DNA of 43,474 bases from Gordonia rhizosphera NBRC 16068 (GTDB lineage Bacteria > Actinomycetota > Actinomycetes > Mycobacteriales > Mycobacteriaceae), in the NCBI RefSeq assembly GCF_000298195.1, contig NZ_BAHC01000117.1, positions 1 through 43,474 on the forward strand, in the 5' to 3' direction. Within the stretch, counting starts at the first letter, position 1; the number at the start of each line of letters is the position of its first letter. The translations under genes and the position numbers were made by a program. Below, one piece after another: positions 1 to 8,750 of this stretch. The notes below the pieces were generated by a model. That model saw only the letters and a program-made list of their open reading frames with translations. It had not been told where the DNA came from and made no database searches.

Positions 1-192
1 GACCAAGAACGCGTAGTGCTGCGGCGTCACATGCGCGGCGTCGGCGTAATCGAGCGATGTCCGACCGACCTGAACGACCTGGAACGGCCCAAACGGTTGC
101 GGCTCGGGCACGTTCAAGATCTCCGCGAGGAACCGCGCCGACGCGTGTTTGTCGGTGGCGCTGACGATGGTGTGGTTGAGTTCGACGGTCAT
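1..192 (-). CDS. VOC (glyoxalase-fold) family protein, 3' part missing
   Basis: The first 64 residues of a reverse-strand protein are visible and the gene runs off the left edge. It begins MTVELNHTIVSATDKHASARF and continues with FLAEILNVPEP, the usual opening beta-alpha unit of a VOC module (glyoxalase / bleomycin-resistance / dioxygenase fold), in which the His of LNHT is normally the first metal ligand. The ATG overlaps the stop of the upstream alpha/beta-hydrolase as ATGA, so the two are probably translationally coupled and share an operon. The substrate cannot be read from this fragment. Confidence 0.8.
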   Translation of the reverse strand, partial: MTVELNHTIVSATDKHASARFLAEILNVPEPQPFGPFQVVQVGRTSLDYADAAHVTPQHYAFLV

Positions 193-1037
193 CGGTAACC
201 CTCCCTGAGCTCGAGGTTCGCGGCCGTGTGCGCGGCCGTTACCAGCACGTCGTCGAGGTCCGGGCCTGCGCAGTCGTGGCCCGCGCCGTCGAGCTCCACG
301 AGCCGCGCGTCGGGTAGCCGGTCGCATAGCGAGACCGCCGCCTCGTGGGGGCTGCGCACATCATCGGAACCCCGGACCACGACGACCGGTGTCGATATCG
401 AGGGCAGCGCGGACCGCAGATCGAGCGACGCAACGTCGAGCAAAGCCCGCGTCGTCTCGGGACGCCAATCGTCGAGCAACCGCCGGGCGCGGTCGCGGCG
501 CGCGGGGTCTGCGGTCGGGGAGTAGACACTTACCAGGAACTCGTCCGCCCATTCCTCGACCGGGTGCTCGATCATGAAGCGCGCCTGCGCAAACCGCTCC
601 TCGAGCGCGTCGGGATCGAGGGATCCGGCCCAGCCTGCGTATGCGCCGATGAGGACGAGTCCACCGACACGCTCGGGGTGGTCGCGGGCCAGGAGAAGCG
701 CAACGATCGAGCCGAACGAGAGCCCGGCGACCGCAGGCCGCGACAGCCCGAGTGCGCGGATGAACGACGCCGCCACCCGGCCCCAGTCGCGTGACGTCCA
801 CCCCGCGGGAATGTCGTCGGATGCACCGCATCCGGGGGCATCCCACGCGATGACGTCGACATGTTCGGAGAGCCGACGCATATCGTCGAGCCACACGCGG
901 GAATCCTCGAACGCACCGTGCAGGATCACCAGCGGATCGCCGGACCCCTGGCGTCGATAGGCGATCCGCAGGCCGTCGACCTCGACTGCGTCCACGTGTC
1001 CGACGGTACGCCGCTCGTGGTGCGCATCGTGACGCAT
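189..1037 (-). CDS. alpha/beta-hydrolase
   Basis: This 282-residue alpha/beta-hydrolase reads DGLRIAYRRQGSGDPLVILHG at the N terminus, then the oxyanion HGAF, the WDAPGCGASD strand-loop, the nucleophile elbow GLSFGS (Ser), an acid in VRGSDDVRSP and the catalytic His in GAGHDCAG. These place it with the soluble esterase/haloperoxidase-like branch; substrate unknown. An open frame extends to 1382, but the residues before about 1037 look non-coding, so I start at the ATG at 1037; a GTG at 995, just before DAVEVDG, is an alternative. It overlaps the next gene, a VOC protein, by ATGA. It is divergent from another alpha/beta-hydrolase at 1270. Confidence 0.88.
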   Translation of the reverse strand: MRHDAHHERRTVGHVDAVEVDGLRIAYRRQGSGDPLVILHGAFEDSRVWLDDMRRLSEHVDVIAWDAPGCGASDDIPAGWTSRDWGRVAASFIRALGLSRPAVAGLSFGSIVALLLARDHPERVGGLVLIGAYAGWAGSLDPDALEERFAQARFMIEHPVEEWADEFLVSVYSPTADPARRDRARRLLDDWRPETTRALLDVASLDLRSALPSISTPVVVVRGSDDVRSPHEAAVSLCDRLPDARLVELDGAGHDCAGPDLDDVLVTAAHTAANLELREGYR

Positions 1038-1160
1038 TCTGCCCGACGATACACACGGCACGAGCTGATCTGAGGCGATGTACCCGCCGGTATGCGGCCG
1101 ACGAAGAGCCCGGGACATCGCAGGACCACTGACCTTTCGGGACAGAACTGCTGGTCGGTC

Positions 1161-1223
1161 CGGTCGCGACCGACTACCGTGAAAAGCCTGCCCCTGCGGG
1201 CCCGGAAGCACGTGACCGGGCCC
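1161..1223. repeat. dyads in the divergent intergenic region
   Basis: Two dyad elements lie between the divergent hydrolases. The first is the perfect 12-bp palindrome CGGTCGCGACCG (1161-1172). The second is an inverted repeat GGGCCCGG / CCGGGCCC (1198-1205 and 1216-1223) with a 10-base spacer containing CACGTG. The second would form a hairpin in the leader of the gene at 1270. Either could be an operator, but GC-rich DNA produces such dyads by chance. Confidence 0.35.
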
Positions 1224-1269
1224 CGGCGAATCCAGGGCGATGCACCCGTCCGGTCGGAGGGAGGTTGAC

Positions 1270-2067
1270 ATGGTGGTCACCGCCGAATACCACCAGTCGG
1301 CGCGCACACCCGACGGCGCTCGCCTGTCGGTCCAGGTGCGCGGATCGGGTCCCGTGCTACTGCTGCTTTCCGGCCAGGCCAACAGTCACCACTGGTGGGA
1401 CCGCGCCCGCGCCGATTTCGCACACGACCACACGACCGTGACCTTCGACTATCGGGGAACGGGCGGAAGTTCGTCGGGAGTGGAGCGCTACGCCACCGAA
1501 CTGTTCGCCCGGGATGCACTCACCGTGATGGACTCGCTGTTCATCGACCGGTTCTCGGTGTACGGAACATCCATGGGAGGCCGCGTCGCCCAATGGTTGG
1601 CGGTTCTGGCACCGCAGCGAGTCGACATGCTGGTCCTCGGCTGTACCACGCCGGGAGGTGAGCACGCGTTGCACAGCGACGTGGCCGTGCGGCGTCGACT
1701 CATGGCGCCCGACGCGCGGCCCTATCTCCTGAGTCTGATGTACACCAGACAATGGATCGCGACACATGCTGGTCCCTACCACGTGCTCGGCGACCCGACG
1801 ATGACAACGACCGACCGTCAGGCTCATCTGCGGGCCAGCTCTACACACGACGCATGGGACGTGCTCCCGTCCATCGAGGCGTCGACGCTCATCCTGCACG
1901 GCACCGACGACGCGCTGATTCCGTCACGCAACGCGCAGTTGCTCGAGCGCCGCATCCCGCGAGGTCGGGTGGTGTTGTTCGAGGGCGCGCGCCATGCGTA
2001 CTTCGACGAGTTCCGGCCGTCGGCCGCCGACGTCGTGCTCGAGGCGCTCGGGACACGATCGTCATAG
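1270..2067 (+). CDS. alpha/beta-hydrolase
   Basis: This 265-residue protein has a classic alpha/beta-hydrolase plan: VRGSGPVLLLLSG, then FDYRGTGGSS, the nucleophile elbow YGTSMGGRVA (Ser), the acid in HGTDDALIP and the His in GARHAYFDEF. The cap region is short. It resembles non-haem haloperoxidase or 3-oxoadipate enol-lactonase-like members, but nothing fixes the substrate. The start is the ATG at 1270, placed by a strong GGAGGGAGG ribosome site at 1256-1264. A cupin gene follows 57 bases downstream on the same strand, so the two are likely co-transcribed. Confidence 0.88.
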   Translation: MVVTAEYHQSARTPDGARLSVQVRGSGPVLLLLSGQANSHHWWDRARADFAHDHTTVTFDYRGTGGSSSGVERYATELFARDALTVMDSLFIDRFSVYGTSMGGRVAQWLAVLAPQRVDMLVLGCTTPGGEHALHSDVAVRRRLMAPDARPYLLSLMYTRQWIATHAGPYHVLGDPTMTTTDRQAHLRASSTHDAWDVLPSIEASTLILHGTDDALIPSRNAQLLERRIPRGRVVLFEGARHAYFDEFRPSAADVVLEALGTRSS

Positions 2068-2124
2068 CCGTGGCCCCGGGGCGATCCACGACACCGTAGA
2101 CCGACACGCAGAAAGAAGAGTGCG

Positions 2125-2478
2125 ATGGGCGACGAACAGGCAGCAACCGAGACGAAAGGTGTTGCAACCAAACTTCTCACGGCCCTCGACCTCGGCCCCG
2201 AAATCGAGGGCATGGCCGGGCGGCAACTCCGCATGCGGATGGTGACCATCGAGCCCGGAGGAGTCTTCGGTCCGCTGCACGACCACAAGGACAGACCCGG
2301 CGTCGTCTACATCCTGCAGGGCACGATCACCGACCATCGCGACGGCGTCGACACGGACTACGGCCCTGGCGTGGGCTGGCCCGAGGATGCGAACACCCGA
2401 CACTGGCTGGAGAACAGGGGATCGATTCCCGCGGTGGAGATCTCGATCGACATCGTCCGACAGGACCGACCGCGCTGA
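2125..2478 (+). CDS. cupin-domain protein
   Basis: A 117-residue single-cupin protein. The first cupin motif is seen in GPLHDHKDRPGVVYILQG, which keeps the HxH pair but has no Glu at the usual place; the second is seen in EDANTRHWLENRG with its His. The fold (small beta-barrel) is well supported; metal binding is plausible but may be altered by the missing Glu. The start has AGAAAGAAG upstream. It sits behind the alpha/beta-hydrolase at 1270 and converges on the mutarotase gene, ending 34 bases from its stop. Function unknown. Confidence 0.82.
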   Translation: MGDEQAATETKGVATKLLTALDLGPEIEGMAGRQLRMRMVTIEPGGVFGPLHDHKDRPGVVYILQGTITDHRDGVDTDYGPGVGWPEDANTRHWLENRGSIPAVEISIDIVRQDRPR

Positions 2479-2512
2479 TCGCACCCGGAACAGATCGGAT
2501 GCGCGTCCGGTT

Positions 2513-3385
2513 TCACTCGATCGTGGTCACCGAGATCGTCTGCCACAGTGAGTGGTCGGCGCCGGCGGGCACCTCGACGACGTCCGGCCCGACGTTGGCC
2601 GCCTCCACACATACGAAATCACGCCAATGCGGACCCACGTCGGTCATTCCGGCGGCCCCGTCCTCGCCCGGGTTCCACACCACTGCGGAACGTCCGCCGC
2701 GCACGGACACCTCGATTGCGCGTCGGAGCCCCGGGTCGACGATCCGGTAGACACCACCGGCGCCCGGGTAGACCCGGTCGCTGCGTCCGTCCTCGCGCGG
2801 CAACATCCAATCACCGTGCTGTGGATGTGATCTCATGTCGTCGAACTGGTCCAGGTAGGACAGTCCGTCGAGACCGGAGACCCGGACGCTGGAGACGTCG
2901 GACACCCGGAAGTAGTTGTGGAACGCCTCGGTCATCGAGACGGGCTCGGCGCCGGGATTGTGCGTGTGCAGGCCGTGCTCGAGGGTGGCTCCCACCCGCA
3001 CCGTCATCCGTAGCTCCAGACGGAGATGATCAAGTCCCTCGGGTGCGAATTCGAGCTCGCAATCACCGGAATCGGTCCTGCCACCGGCGATCAGCGCCCA
3101 CCGCGCTGTGCGCGCATAGCCGTGCGACGGTACGTCACGGCCCTGCCCTTCGCGCGCGAAATACGGCCAGCACACGGGGATCCCGCCGCGGATCGGGGTC
3201 GGGGGAGACTTGACGAGGGGAGACACCCACAACACATCCTCGCCCGCGCCCGCCGGGGTGAACGACAGTACCTGCCCGCCGAACACCGAGATCGCGGCCG
3301 TGGAATGCGGAGTCTCCACCACGATCGCGTCGAGGCCGTGAACCGACCCGTGTCGCACGCCGTCGATGTCGCCCGATGTGGTCAC
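2513..3385 (-). CDS. D-hexose-6-phosphate mutarotase (aldose 1-epimerase family)
   Basis: A roughly 290-residue member of the YeaD-type aldose 1-epimerase family, which interconverts alpha and beta anomers of hexose 6-phosphates in the cytosol. Family blocks in order are GGQVLSFTPAG, TPIRGGIPVCWPYFA, SHGYARTARW, HTHNPGAEPVSMTEAFHNYF (catalytic His/Glu region), LSYLDQF, VVWNPG and DFVCVEAANV. The reading frame stays open far upstream (to 4297), but that part is antisense to the HAD gene. The likely start is GTG at 3385 with CTGGGA in front; an ATG at 3403 is possible. It is divergent from the HAD phosphatase, about 60 bases away, which also acts on phosphorylated small molecules. Confidence 0.85.
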   Translation of the reverse strand: MTTSGDIDGVRHGSVHGLDAIVVETPHSTAAISVFGGQVLSFTPAGAGEDVLWVSPLVKSPPTPIRGGIPVCWPYFAREGQGRDVPSHGYARTARWALIAGGRTDSGDCELEFAPEGLDHLRLELRMTVRVGATLEHGLHTHNPGAEPVSMTEAFHNYFRVSDVSSVRVSGLDGLSYLDQFDDMRSHPQHGDWMLPREDGRSDRVYPGAGGVYRIVDPGLRRAIEVSVRGGRSAVVWNPGEDGAAGMTDVGPHWRDFVCVEAANVGPDVVEVPAGADHSLWQTISVTTIE

Positions 3386-3445
3386 GGTCCCAGCATGGCA
3401 CATCATCCGCATACGCCCACCCCGCGTTTGGGATGATTGTCGACG

Positions 3446-4312
3446 ATGACTACTCCGCTTCCTCCCGTGCCCACCGACGTCCGGCTCGTCGTCAGCGATA
3501 TGGACGGCACCCTGCTCGACGACGCCAAACAGATCCCGGAATCGCTGTGGCCGCTGCTCGACGATCTCGGTGAGCGCGGCATCGTGTTCAGCCCGGCCAG
3601 TGGCCGTCAAGCGGCGACCTTGCTGCACCAACTCGGCCATGCGGTGCCCGGTCTCGTCGTCATCGCCGAGAACGGCGCCGTCGTCGCCCGCGACCGCGAG
3701 CACCTGCGGGTCACACCACTCGCTGAGGGAGTCGTCGCGGCGGTGCTTGCCCGGGCGCGTGAACTCACGGCCGGGCGGTCCGACCTCGGTGTTGTCTTGT
3801 GCGGACCGGACGGCGCGTTCATCGAACGCCGCGACGAGGCATTCCTCGAGCAGGTTCAGCCTTACTACGTCGCGCACGAAGTGGTCGACGACCTCGCTGC
3901 GGTCGACGTCGAACTCGTCAAGGTCGCCATCTTCGACTTCGGCAACATCGAGCACGTGACCGCACCGGCCATCAAGTCGCTGGGCGGTGACATGGAGGTT
4001 GTCGTCTCCGGCCGCAACTGGCTCGACGTGATGGCGCCCGGCGTCGACAAGGCGGCTGCCGTGCGCGCCGTCCAGGAGCGACTCGGCATCACACCCGCCC
4101 AGACGATGGTCTTCGGCGACTATCTCAACGACCTGGCGATGCTCGACACCGCCGACTGGTCCTATGCGGTCGCCAACGCGCATCCCGGCATCCTGGCCGC
4201 CGCCCGGTACGTGGCCCCGTCCAACGCGGAGAACGGGGTGGTGCGCACCGTCCGGGCCGCGCTGGGCCTGCCGGACCTCGAACCCGCACTCCCGCACAGC
4301 GACAGCCTATGA
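3446..4312 (+). CDS. Cof-type HAD-IIB phosphatase
   Basis: A 288-residue haloacid-dehalogenase phosphatase of the Cof (type IIB) subfamily. Motif I is VVSDMDGTLLDD with the nucleophile and acid Asp pair, motif II is SPASGRQ, motif III Lys lies in APGVDKAAAV and motif IV is VFGDYLNDLAML. The IIB cap lies between motifs II and III. Such enzymes dephosphorylate sugar phosphates or flavin precursors; the exact substrate cannot be told. I use the ATG at 3446; a TTG at 3437 is in frame. It is divergent from the mutarotase and is followed by a strong hairpin at 4373. Confidence 0.88.
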   Translation: MTTPLPPVPTDVRLVVSDMDGTLLDDAKQIPESLWPLLDDLGERGIVFSPASGRQAATLLHQLGHAVPGLVVIAENGAVVARDREHLRVTPLAEGVVAAVLARARELTAGRSDLGVVLCGPDGAFIERRDEAFLEQVQPYYVAHEVVDDLAAVDVELVKVAIFDFGNIEHVTAPAIKSLGGDMEVVVSGRNWLDVMAPGVDKAAAVRAVQERLGITPAQTMVFGDYLNDLAMLDTADWSYAVANAHPGILAAARYVAPSNAENGVVRTVRAALGLPDLEPALPHSDSL

Positions 4313-4372
4313 CCTCGTTCATCGACTCCATTGCGCACTCTGGTCTTCTGCTGGCCCCCCGCAGTCGAAAGC

Positions 4373-4404
4373 GTTGAGCCACCCGCGGCTGCGGGTGGCT
4401 CAAC
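4373..4404. terminator. bidirectional hairpin between convergent genes
   Basis: A perfect 14-bp stem, GTTGAGCCACCCGC pairing with GCGGGTGGCTCAAC around a 4-base loop, lies between the HAD phosphatase (plus) and the MFS transporter (minus). There is no T-run on either side, which is usual for actinobacterial terminators. Its position and perfection support termination in both directions. Confidence 0.75.
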
Positions 4405-4434
4405 GGTCTCGATCCTCACAGGTGCGGTCCGATA

Positions 4435-5853
4435 TCAGCCCACCGAGGCCGGCTGCGCCGACGCATCGAGGTGTTCGGTCGAATCCACCTGCATCGAGCG
4501 ATCTTTGGTCTCCACCACGAGGTAGGTGCAGACCACACTGACCGCGGACAGGGCCGCCAGCATCACGCCCACCCAGAGCGCACCCGGACCGGCGATGAGG
4601 GGTGCCGCGATCAGCGGCGGGATCGCGCCGCCGAAGATTCCCGCGAGGTTGTAGCCCATACCCGCTCCGGTGTAGCGGTAGCGCGCCTGGAACAGTTCCG
4701 GGAGCATGGCGCCGGCCGGACCGTAGGCGATGCCGAAGATCAGCAGGGTGCCGATCAATCCGACGACGAACGCCACTCCGCTGCCGCTCTGCAGGATCGG
4801 GAAGAGCACGAGCACCCACGGGACCGCGACCAGGCACGAGGTCATGATCACTCGCCGTCGACCGATTCGGTCCGACCACATCGCCGACGCGGCGATGGAC
4901 AGCCCGAACACCACCGCGGCCACCATGCCCGTGGTCAGCACGAACGTCCGCGACAAGCCGAGTGTCTTGGTGCCGTAGCTGGTCATGAACGCGGTGCCCA
5001 TGTAGAACAGCGAGAACAGGCTGGCCAGCGAGCCACCCGCGATGAGGATTTCCTTCCACTGGTAGCGGACGGCGTCACGGAAGGGCAAGGCGGGCTGTCC
5101 GGATGCGGGGCGGTCGGCCTGCTTGCGTTGCGTCTCCCGGAACACCGGGGTCTCGGCCACCGCCAGACGGACCCAGAGGCCGACGGCTACCAGCGCGAAC
5201 GACAGGATGAACGGGATCCGCCAACCGTAGTCGAGGAAGGCCGAGCTCTTCTCGCCCAGCGTCAGGTTGGCGATCAGGAAGGTCAGGCTCGACAGGAAGA
5301 ATGCGAAGGCCGGCCCGAGCTGCGGGAACATGGCATATGTTCCGCGTTTTCCCGGGGGTGCGTACTCGGCGGTCAGCAGCGTCGCGCCCGCCCATTCGCC
5401 GCCGACGGCGAAGCCTTGCAGGAACCGAAGCACCACCAGTGAGATCGGTGCGAGTATGCCGATCCCGGATTCCGCGAATCCGAACACCCCGGTCTCGTAG
5501 CCGGGAAGCAGTCCGATGGCGACGGTGGCCACACCCATGATGAGCAGCGTCCACACCAGGGTGCGCTTGCGGCCGATGCGATCTCCGAAGTGACCGAACA
5601 GAATTGCCCCGACCGGGCGGGCGAAGAAGGCCACCGCGAATGTCGCGAAGGATGCGATGGTGCCGGTCACCTCGTCGGCCGCGGGAAAGAACACCGTGGG
5701 GAACACGAGCGCGGCGGCCGTCCCGTAGATGAAGAAGTCGTAGAACTCGATCGTCGTGCCGATCGAGCTGGCTGCCGCGACTCGGCGCAGGCTCGTACGT
5801 TGCGGTGGGGGCTGTGGAGCGGGGGTGTTCGGGGTGGTCGGGATCGTCGTCAT
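4435..5853 (-). CDS. MFS transporter, metabolite:H+ symporter (MHS) family
   Basis: A 472-residue inner-membrane transporter with about twelve hydrophobic helices. The opening block AASSIGTTIEFYDFFIYGTA, the loop 2-3 signature GHFGDRIGRKRTL and the block RFLQGFAVGGEWAGA are typical of the metabolite:H+ symporter (MHS/ShiA) branch of the major facilitator superfamily, which imports organic acids such as shikimate, ketoglutarate, benzoate-type acids or betaine. A second GRR motif (SDRIGRRR) lies after helix 8, as expected. AAGGA precedes the ATG. Neighbouring hydrolases would fit uptake of an organic acid, but this is inference only. Confidence 0.9.
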   Translation of the reverse strand: MTTIPTTPNTPAPQPPPQRTSLRRVAAASSIGTTIEFYDFFIYGTAAALVFPTVFFPAADEVTGTIASFATFAVAFFARPVGAILFGHFGDRIGRKRTLVWTLLIMGVATVAIGLLPGYETGVFGFAESGIGILAPISLVVLRFLQGFAVGGEWAGATLLTAEYAPPGKRGTYAMFPQLGPAFAFFLSSLTFLIANLTLGEKSSAFLDYGWRIPFILSFALVAVGLWVRLAVAETPVFRETQRKQADRPASGQPALPFRDAVRYQWKEILIAGGSLASLFSLFYMGTAFMTSYGTKTLGLSRTFVLTTGMVAAVVFGLSIAASAMWSDRIGRRRVIMTSCLVAVPWVLVLFPILQSGSGVAFVVGLIGTLLIFGIAYGPAGAMLPELFQARYRYTGAGMGYNLAGIFGGAIPPLIAAPLIAGPGALWVGVMLAALSAVSVVCTYLVVETKDRSMQVDSTEHLDASAQPASVG

Positions 5854-5990
5854 CCGGGGTCCTTGTCTTCACAGGGAGTCGAGGCGGGTCGGCCTCGGCG
5901 AGCCCCACGGGTCACGGGTCGGTCGTGGGTCACAGCCGTCGCTCGCTGAGGGGCAGATCACATCTTGAAGCGATTCGGACAACTCCGGCA

Positions 5991-6006
5991 CCCCCCAGAG
6001 AGGGGG
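5991..6006 (-). terminator. putative terminator after the yihY-like gene
   Basis: Just downstream of the yihY stop on the minus strand, CCCCC and GGGGG blocks can form a short GC hairpin with a loop of about five bases. No U-run follows. It is the only stem in the 165-base gap before the MFS start. Confidence 0.4.
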
Positions 6007-6018
6007 AGGCCCGTCACG

Positions 6019-7086
6019 TCACCGACTCTCACCGTCGTCGGCGCGAGATTCGGGCGCAAGGTCACCCGCAGGGTTGTCGAAGGTCACGTCGATCTCCTGA
6101 AAACCCTTGCTGCGCTGTGCCCGCGCCTGCGCCGAGTACGCGGCCTCGTCTCCGGGCATGAGGATGACGTTGTCGGTGAACGGGGTCAGCAGCGACCGCG
6201 GATAGAGTCTGTCGACCCGCACCACATCGAGTTCGAGACACACGACAACCATCACCGCGGCGAGATACAGGAAGGCGAGCAGGCCCAAAACGACCGCGAA
6301 AACCGCATTGGTGGCACTGGCATCGGCAATGACACGTTGCACGAAGACGGTGCCGAAGGTCTGCAACGCCTGCCACCCGACCGCGGCGGCCAACGCACCG
6401 GGTAACACATCGCGGATGCTGACCGATCGGGCCGTACCGAACCGAAACCCGATGACGAACACCGCGCTGTAGAGCAGCAACGACCCGACGAACGCGAGTA
6501 CCCGTCCGTCGGCACCGATGTCGATCGCGGCGGTCGCACCGTTGAGCACGGTCAGTCCGATGACCGCCATCCCGACCGTGGACAGCAGCCCCGCACCCTT
6601 GATTCGCACCCGTATGGGATTGGGGCGGTCGTTGCGCGGCACCGCCCACACGATGTTCATCGCGTTCTGTATCGCCACGGAGACACCAAGCGCGCCGTAG
6701 ACCGCGCTGACCACGCCGATGGCCACCGCGGTCGCACTCCCGCTGATCTGTCCTGTCTCACCCAGCTGGTAGCCGACGACCGGGATCTGGGAGAGCGCGG
6801 AGTCGACGATGCGCGACTGGAGTTCCGGGTTGCCGTCGAGCACGAAACCGAGCACCGAGCTGAATACCAACAGCAGCGGGAACAGCGAGATGAATCCGTA
6901 GTAGGTGATGAGGGCGGCGAGATAGCCGCCCTGGTCGTCGAAGAACTTGTAGGCTACGGCCAGCGGAAAACCACTCTTCGGGTATCGGCGCTGAAAGTTG
7001 TCGATGCGAACCGACAGCGACACCGCGCCGTCGTCAACGCCCGACACGAACGCGATACCCCCGGTCTGTGAGCCAGCTACGAGCAC
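6019..7086 (-). CDS. YihY/virulence factor BrkB family membrane protein
   Basis: An integral membrane protein of about 334-355 residues with six or so predicted helices. The block FPLAVAYKFFDDQGGYLAAL followed by ITYYGFISLFPLLLVFSSVL is the family hallmark, and helices recur to about residue 290 before a charged cytosolic tail. Once annotated as RNase BN, the family has no agreed function. The start is uncertain: GTG at 7086 has AAGG upstream and would overlap the previous gene by 53 bases; GTGs at 7047 and 7023 are alternatives, and 7023 begins just after the previous stop. It is the last gene of a minus-strand run from 9857. Confidence 0.88.
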   Translation of the reverse strand: MLVAGSQTGGIAFVSGVDDGAVSLSVRIDNFQRRYPKSGFPLAVAYKFFDDQGGYLAALITYYGFISLFPLLLVFSSVLGFVLDGNPELQSRIVDSALSQIPVVGYQLGETGQISGSATAVAIGVVSAVYGALGVSVAIQNAMNIVWAVPRNDRPNPIRVRIKGAGLLSTVGMAVIGLTVLNGATAAIDIGADGRVLAFVGSLLLYSAVFVIGFRFGTARSVSIRDVLPGALAAAVGWQALQTFGTVFVQRVIADASATNAVFAVVLGLLAFLYLAAVMVVVCLELDVVRVDRLYPRSLLTPFTDNVILMPGDEAAYSAQARAQRSKGFQEIDVTFDNPAGDLAPESRADDGESR

Positions 7087-8698
7087 GCCCGGCCTTGCGC
7101 TCCTTGGAGAACAGGTGGTACCGGGCGTACTCGTCCGTCGATGAAAACAGAACGTCTTTGAACCGGCGAAACGCGCCTCTCCCGATCAGGGCGATGCGGA
7201 GTTTCTCCGCCAAGTCCTCGTCGACCACCGAATCGACGAAGTCCTCCATATCCCTGTAGCCGGCACGCGATCCGGTGCACTCCACGAACAACCAACGATC
7301 GGGATCGTCCAGGGCTTCGTCGTCGAACATCTCTTTGTCCATGACCTCGAAGACGTTGTCCGGCCAGGTTTGCCCGGTCTGAAGGTCGATGCGGCCTCCG
7401 CCGTAGGCCATGTCGCCCTCCAACAGGGAGGACAACTCATCGAGATCGACGGTGAGGGGTCGGAGCATGGGCGTGGTCGAGGTCAGAGCAGCGTCGATCT
7501 GCTCGGCCAACTCCAGGTCGCCACTCCAGTCGCGAACGCGCAGCGCGGCGGCGACATCGGTGGCCACCGCATCGGCACCGGTCACGCCGTCCTCGACGGC
7601 CGCGATCAACGCGTCAGCGACGAACTGCAAGACCGCCTGAAATGCGCTCGCCCGCAACAGATCAACCAACACGCGACCGCCCGAGGCCACGGCCATCCGC
7701 AACGCCGTTATCGAGGCGTCGTCCCACGCCATCGCGTGCTCGCGGTCGTCGGGCATCGACTGCGGCGTGGCCACGGAGTGCGTGCCGTCGTCGAGGTCGA
7801 GGCGTTCGCCGAGCCACGTCGTGATGTCGTTGACGGCGGCGGCGGCCACCGGCGTCGGATGGGCCGTGAAGCCGTGCGGCGACACTGGGTAGACACGCAG
7901 ATCGACGTCCCCGCCGGCCAGCGACAGGCGGGTGGCCATCGTCATGGTGTCCTCGAGCAGGATGTCGCGTTCGCCGACGATCAGCAACGTCGGCGGCAGG
8001 CCGGCGAGGTCGGCGAAGATGGGGGAGACGTCCGCGATGGTGCGATCGGTCACGTGGCCGACGTAGGCGTCGAGGAAATACTCGTCCGCGATCAGGCGCC
8101 CCGCGGGTGTGGTGCCGCTGAGGTCCCAGGTGCCGAACTGCAGCGCGGCGCCGGCCACCTGCTGGGCCATCCCGCGCTCGCGTAACCGCAACAGCGTCGT
8201 CACGGCCAGGGTGGCACCAGCGGAGAATCCACCGACGGTGATGCTCGAGGTGCCGAACAGTTCTTCGGCGCGGTCGATCAGCCAGAGCGCCGCGGTTTCG
8301 CAATCATCGGGCGCGGCCGGCCAGGGGTGTTCGGGGGCGAGTCGGTAGTCCACACCAACCACGACGACCACGAGCGCCTCGGCGAGCCGGCTGCTGCGGG
8401 CGTCGTCGGCGGCGGCGGACCCCATGTAGAAGCCGCCGCCGTGGAGGTTCAGGTGCACGCCACGAAACCCGCCCTCGGGCACGATGATCCTCGTCGGCAC
8501 ACTGCGCCCACCCGACTCGGCCATCCCGACCATCACCGGACCCGCCGACGGCGACGACGCCCGCGTGGCGCGCGCCTGCGCAAGCTCCTGCGCATTGCTC
8601 GGTCCACGGCCGGAAGGTGATGCACGGTAGAAGGTCATCGTCTCCTCAATGTCCGTGTCCGACACCGGGACCATGAATGTGCTCGTAGCGAACTGCAT
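7034..8698 (-). CDS. HSL-type esterase fused to a UPF0158 domain
   Basis: A 554-residue two-domain protein. Residues 1-300 form an alpha/beta-hydrolase of the hormone-sensitive-lipase type: oxyanion HGGGFYMGS (86-94), DYRLAPEHPWPAAPDD (117-132), nucleophile GFSAG (Ser159), ERD (Asp245) and His275 in SPHGF. After a linker, residues 325-410 are helical and residues 413-550 match UPF0158 (DUF1835-independent, unknown function): LTVDLDELSSLLEG, GRIDLQTGQTWP, FVDSVVDEDLAEKLRIALIG, RGAFRRFKDVL and GRARSWLTDRGY. UPF0158 proteins are normally separate. No stop or clear ribosome site separates the halves; a lost stop or assembly error could have joined two genes. AGGAGG precedes the ATG. Confidence 0.85.
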   Translation of the reverse strand: MQFATSTFMVPVSDTDIEETMTFYRASPSGRGPSNAQELAQARATRASSPSAGPVMVGMAESGGRSVPTRIIVPEGGFRGVHLNLHGGGFYMGSAAADDARSSRLAEALVVVVVGVDYRLAPEHPWPAAPDDCETAALWLIDRAEELFGTSSITVGGFSAGATLAVTTLLRLRERGMAQQVAGAALQFGTWDLSGTTPAGRLIADEYFLDAYVGHVTDRTIADVSPIFADLAGLPPTLLIVGERDILLEDTMTMATRLSLAGGDVDLRVYPVSPHGFTAHPTPVAAAAVNDITTWLGERLDLDDGTHSVATPQSMPDDREHAMAWDDASITALRMAVASGGRVLVDLLRASAFQAVLQFVADALIAAVEDGVTGADAVATDVAAALRVRDWSGDLELAEQIDAALTSTTPMLRPLTVDLDELSSLLEGDMAYGGGRIDLQTGQTWPDNVFEVMDKEMFDDEALDDPDRWLFVECTGSRAGYRDMEDFVDSVVDEDLAEKLRIALIGRGAFRRFKDVLFSSTDEYARYHLFSKERKAGRARSWLTDRGYRVRVGR

Positions 8699-8750
8699 GT
8701 GTCCTCCTCGGAATCTCTTGTACTCCTATCCGAAGTGGGACGCACCCCCG

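Noticed and set aside
1038..1382. N-terminal extension of the first hydrolase
   Set aside because: The extra 115 residues are Arg/Pro/Ser-rich, match nothing and overlap the divergent hydrolase; the ATG at 1037 gives normal family length.
2513..4297. 594-codon minus-strand open frame
   Set aside because: Only the part up to about 3385 matches the mutarotase family; the rest is antisense to the HAD phosphatase with its complete motifs.
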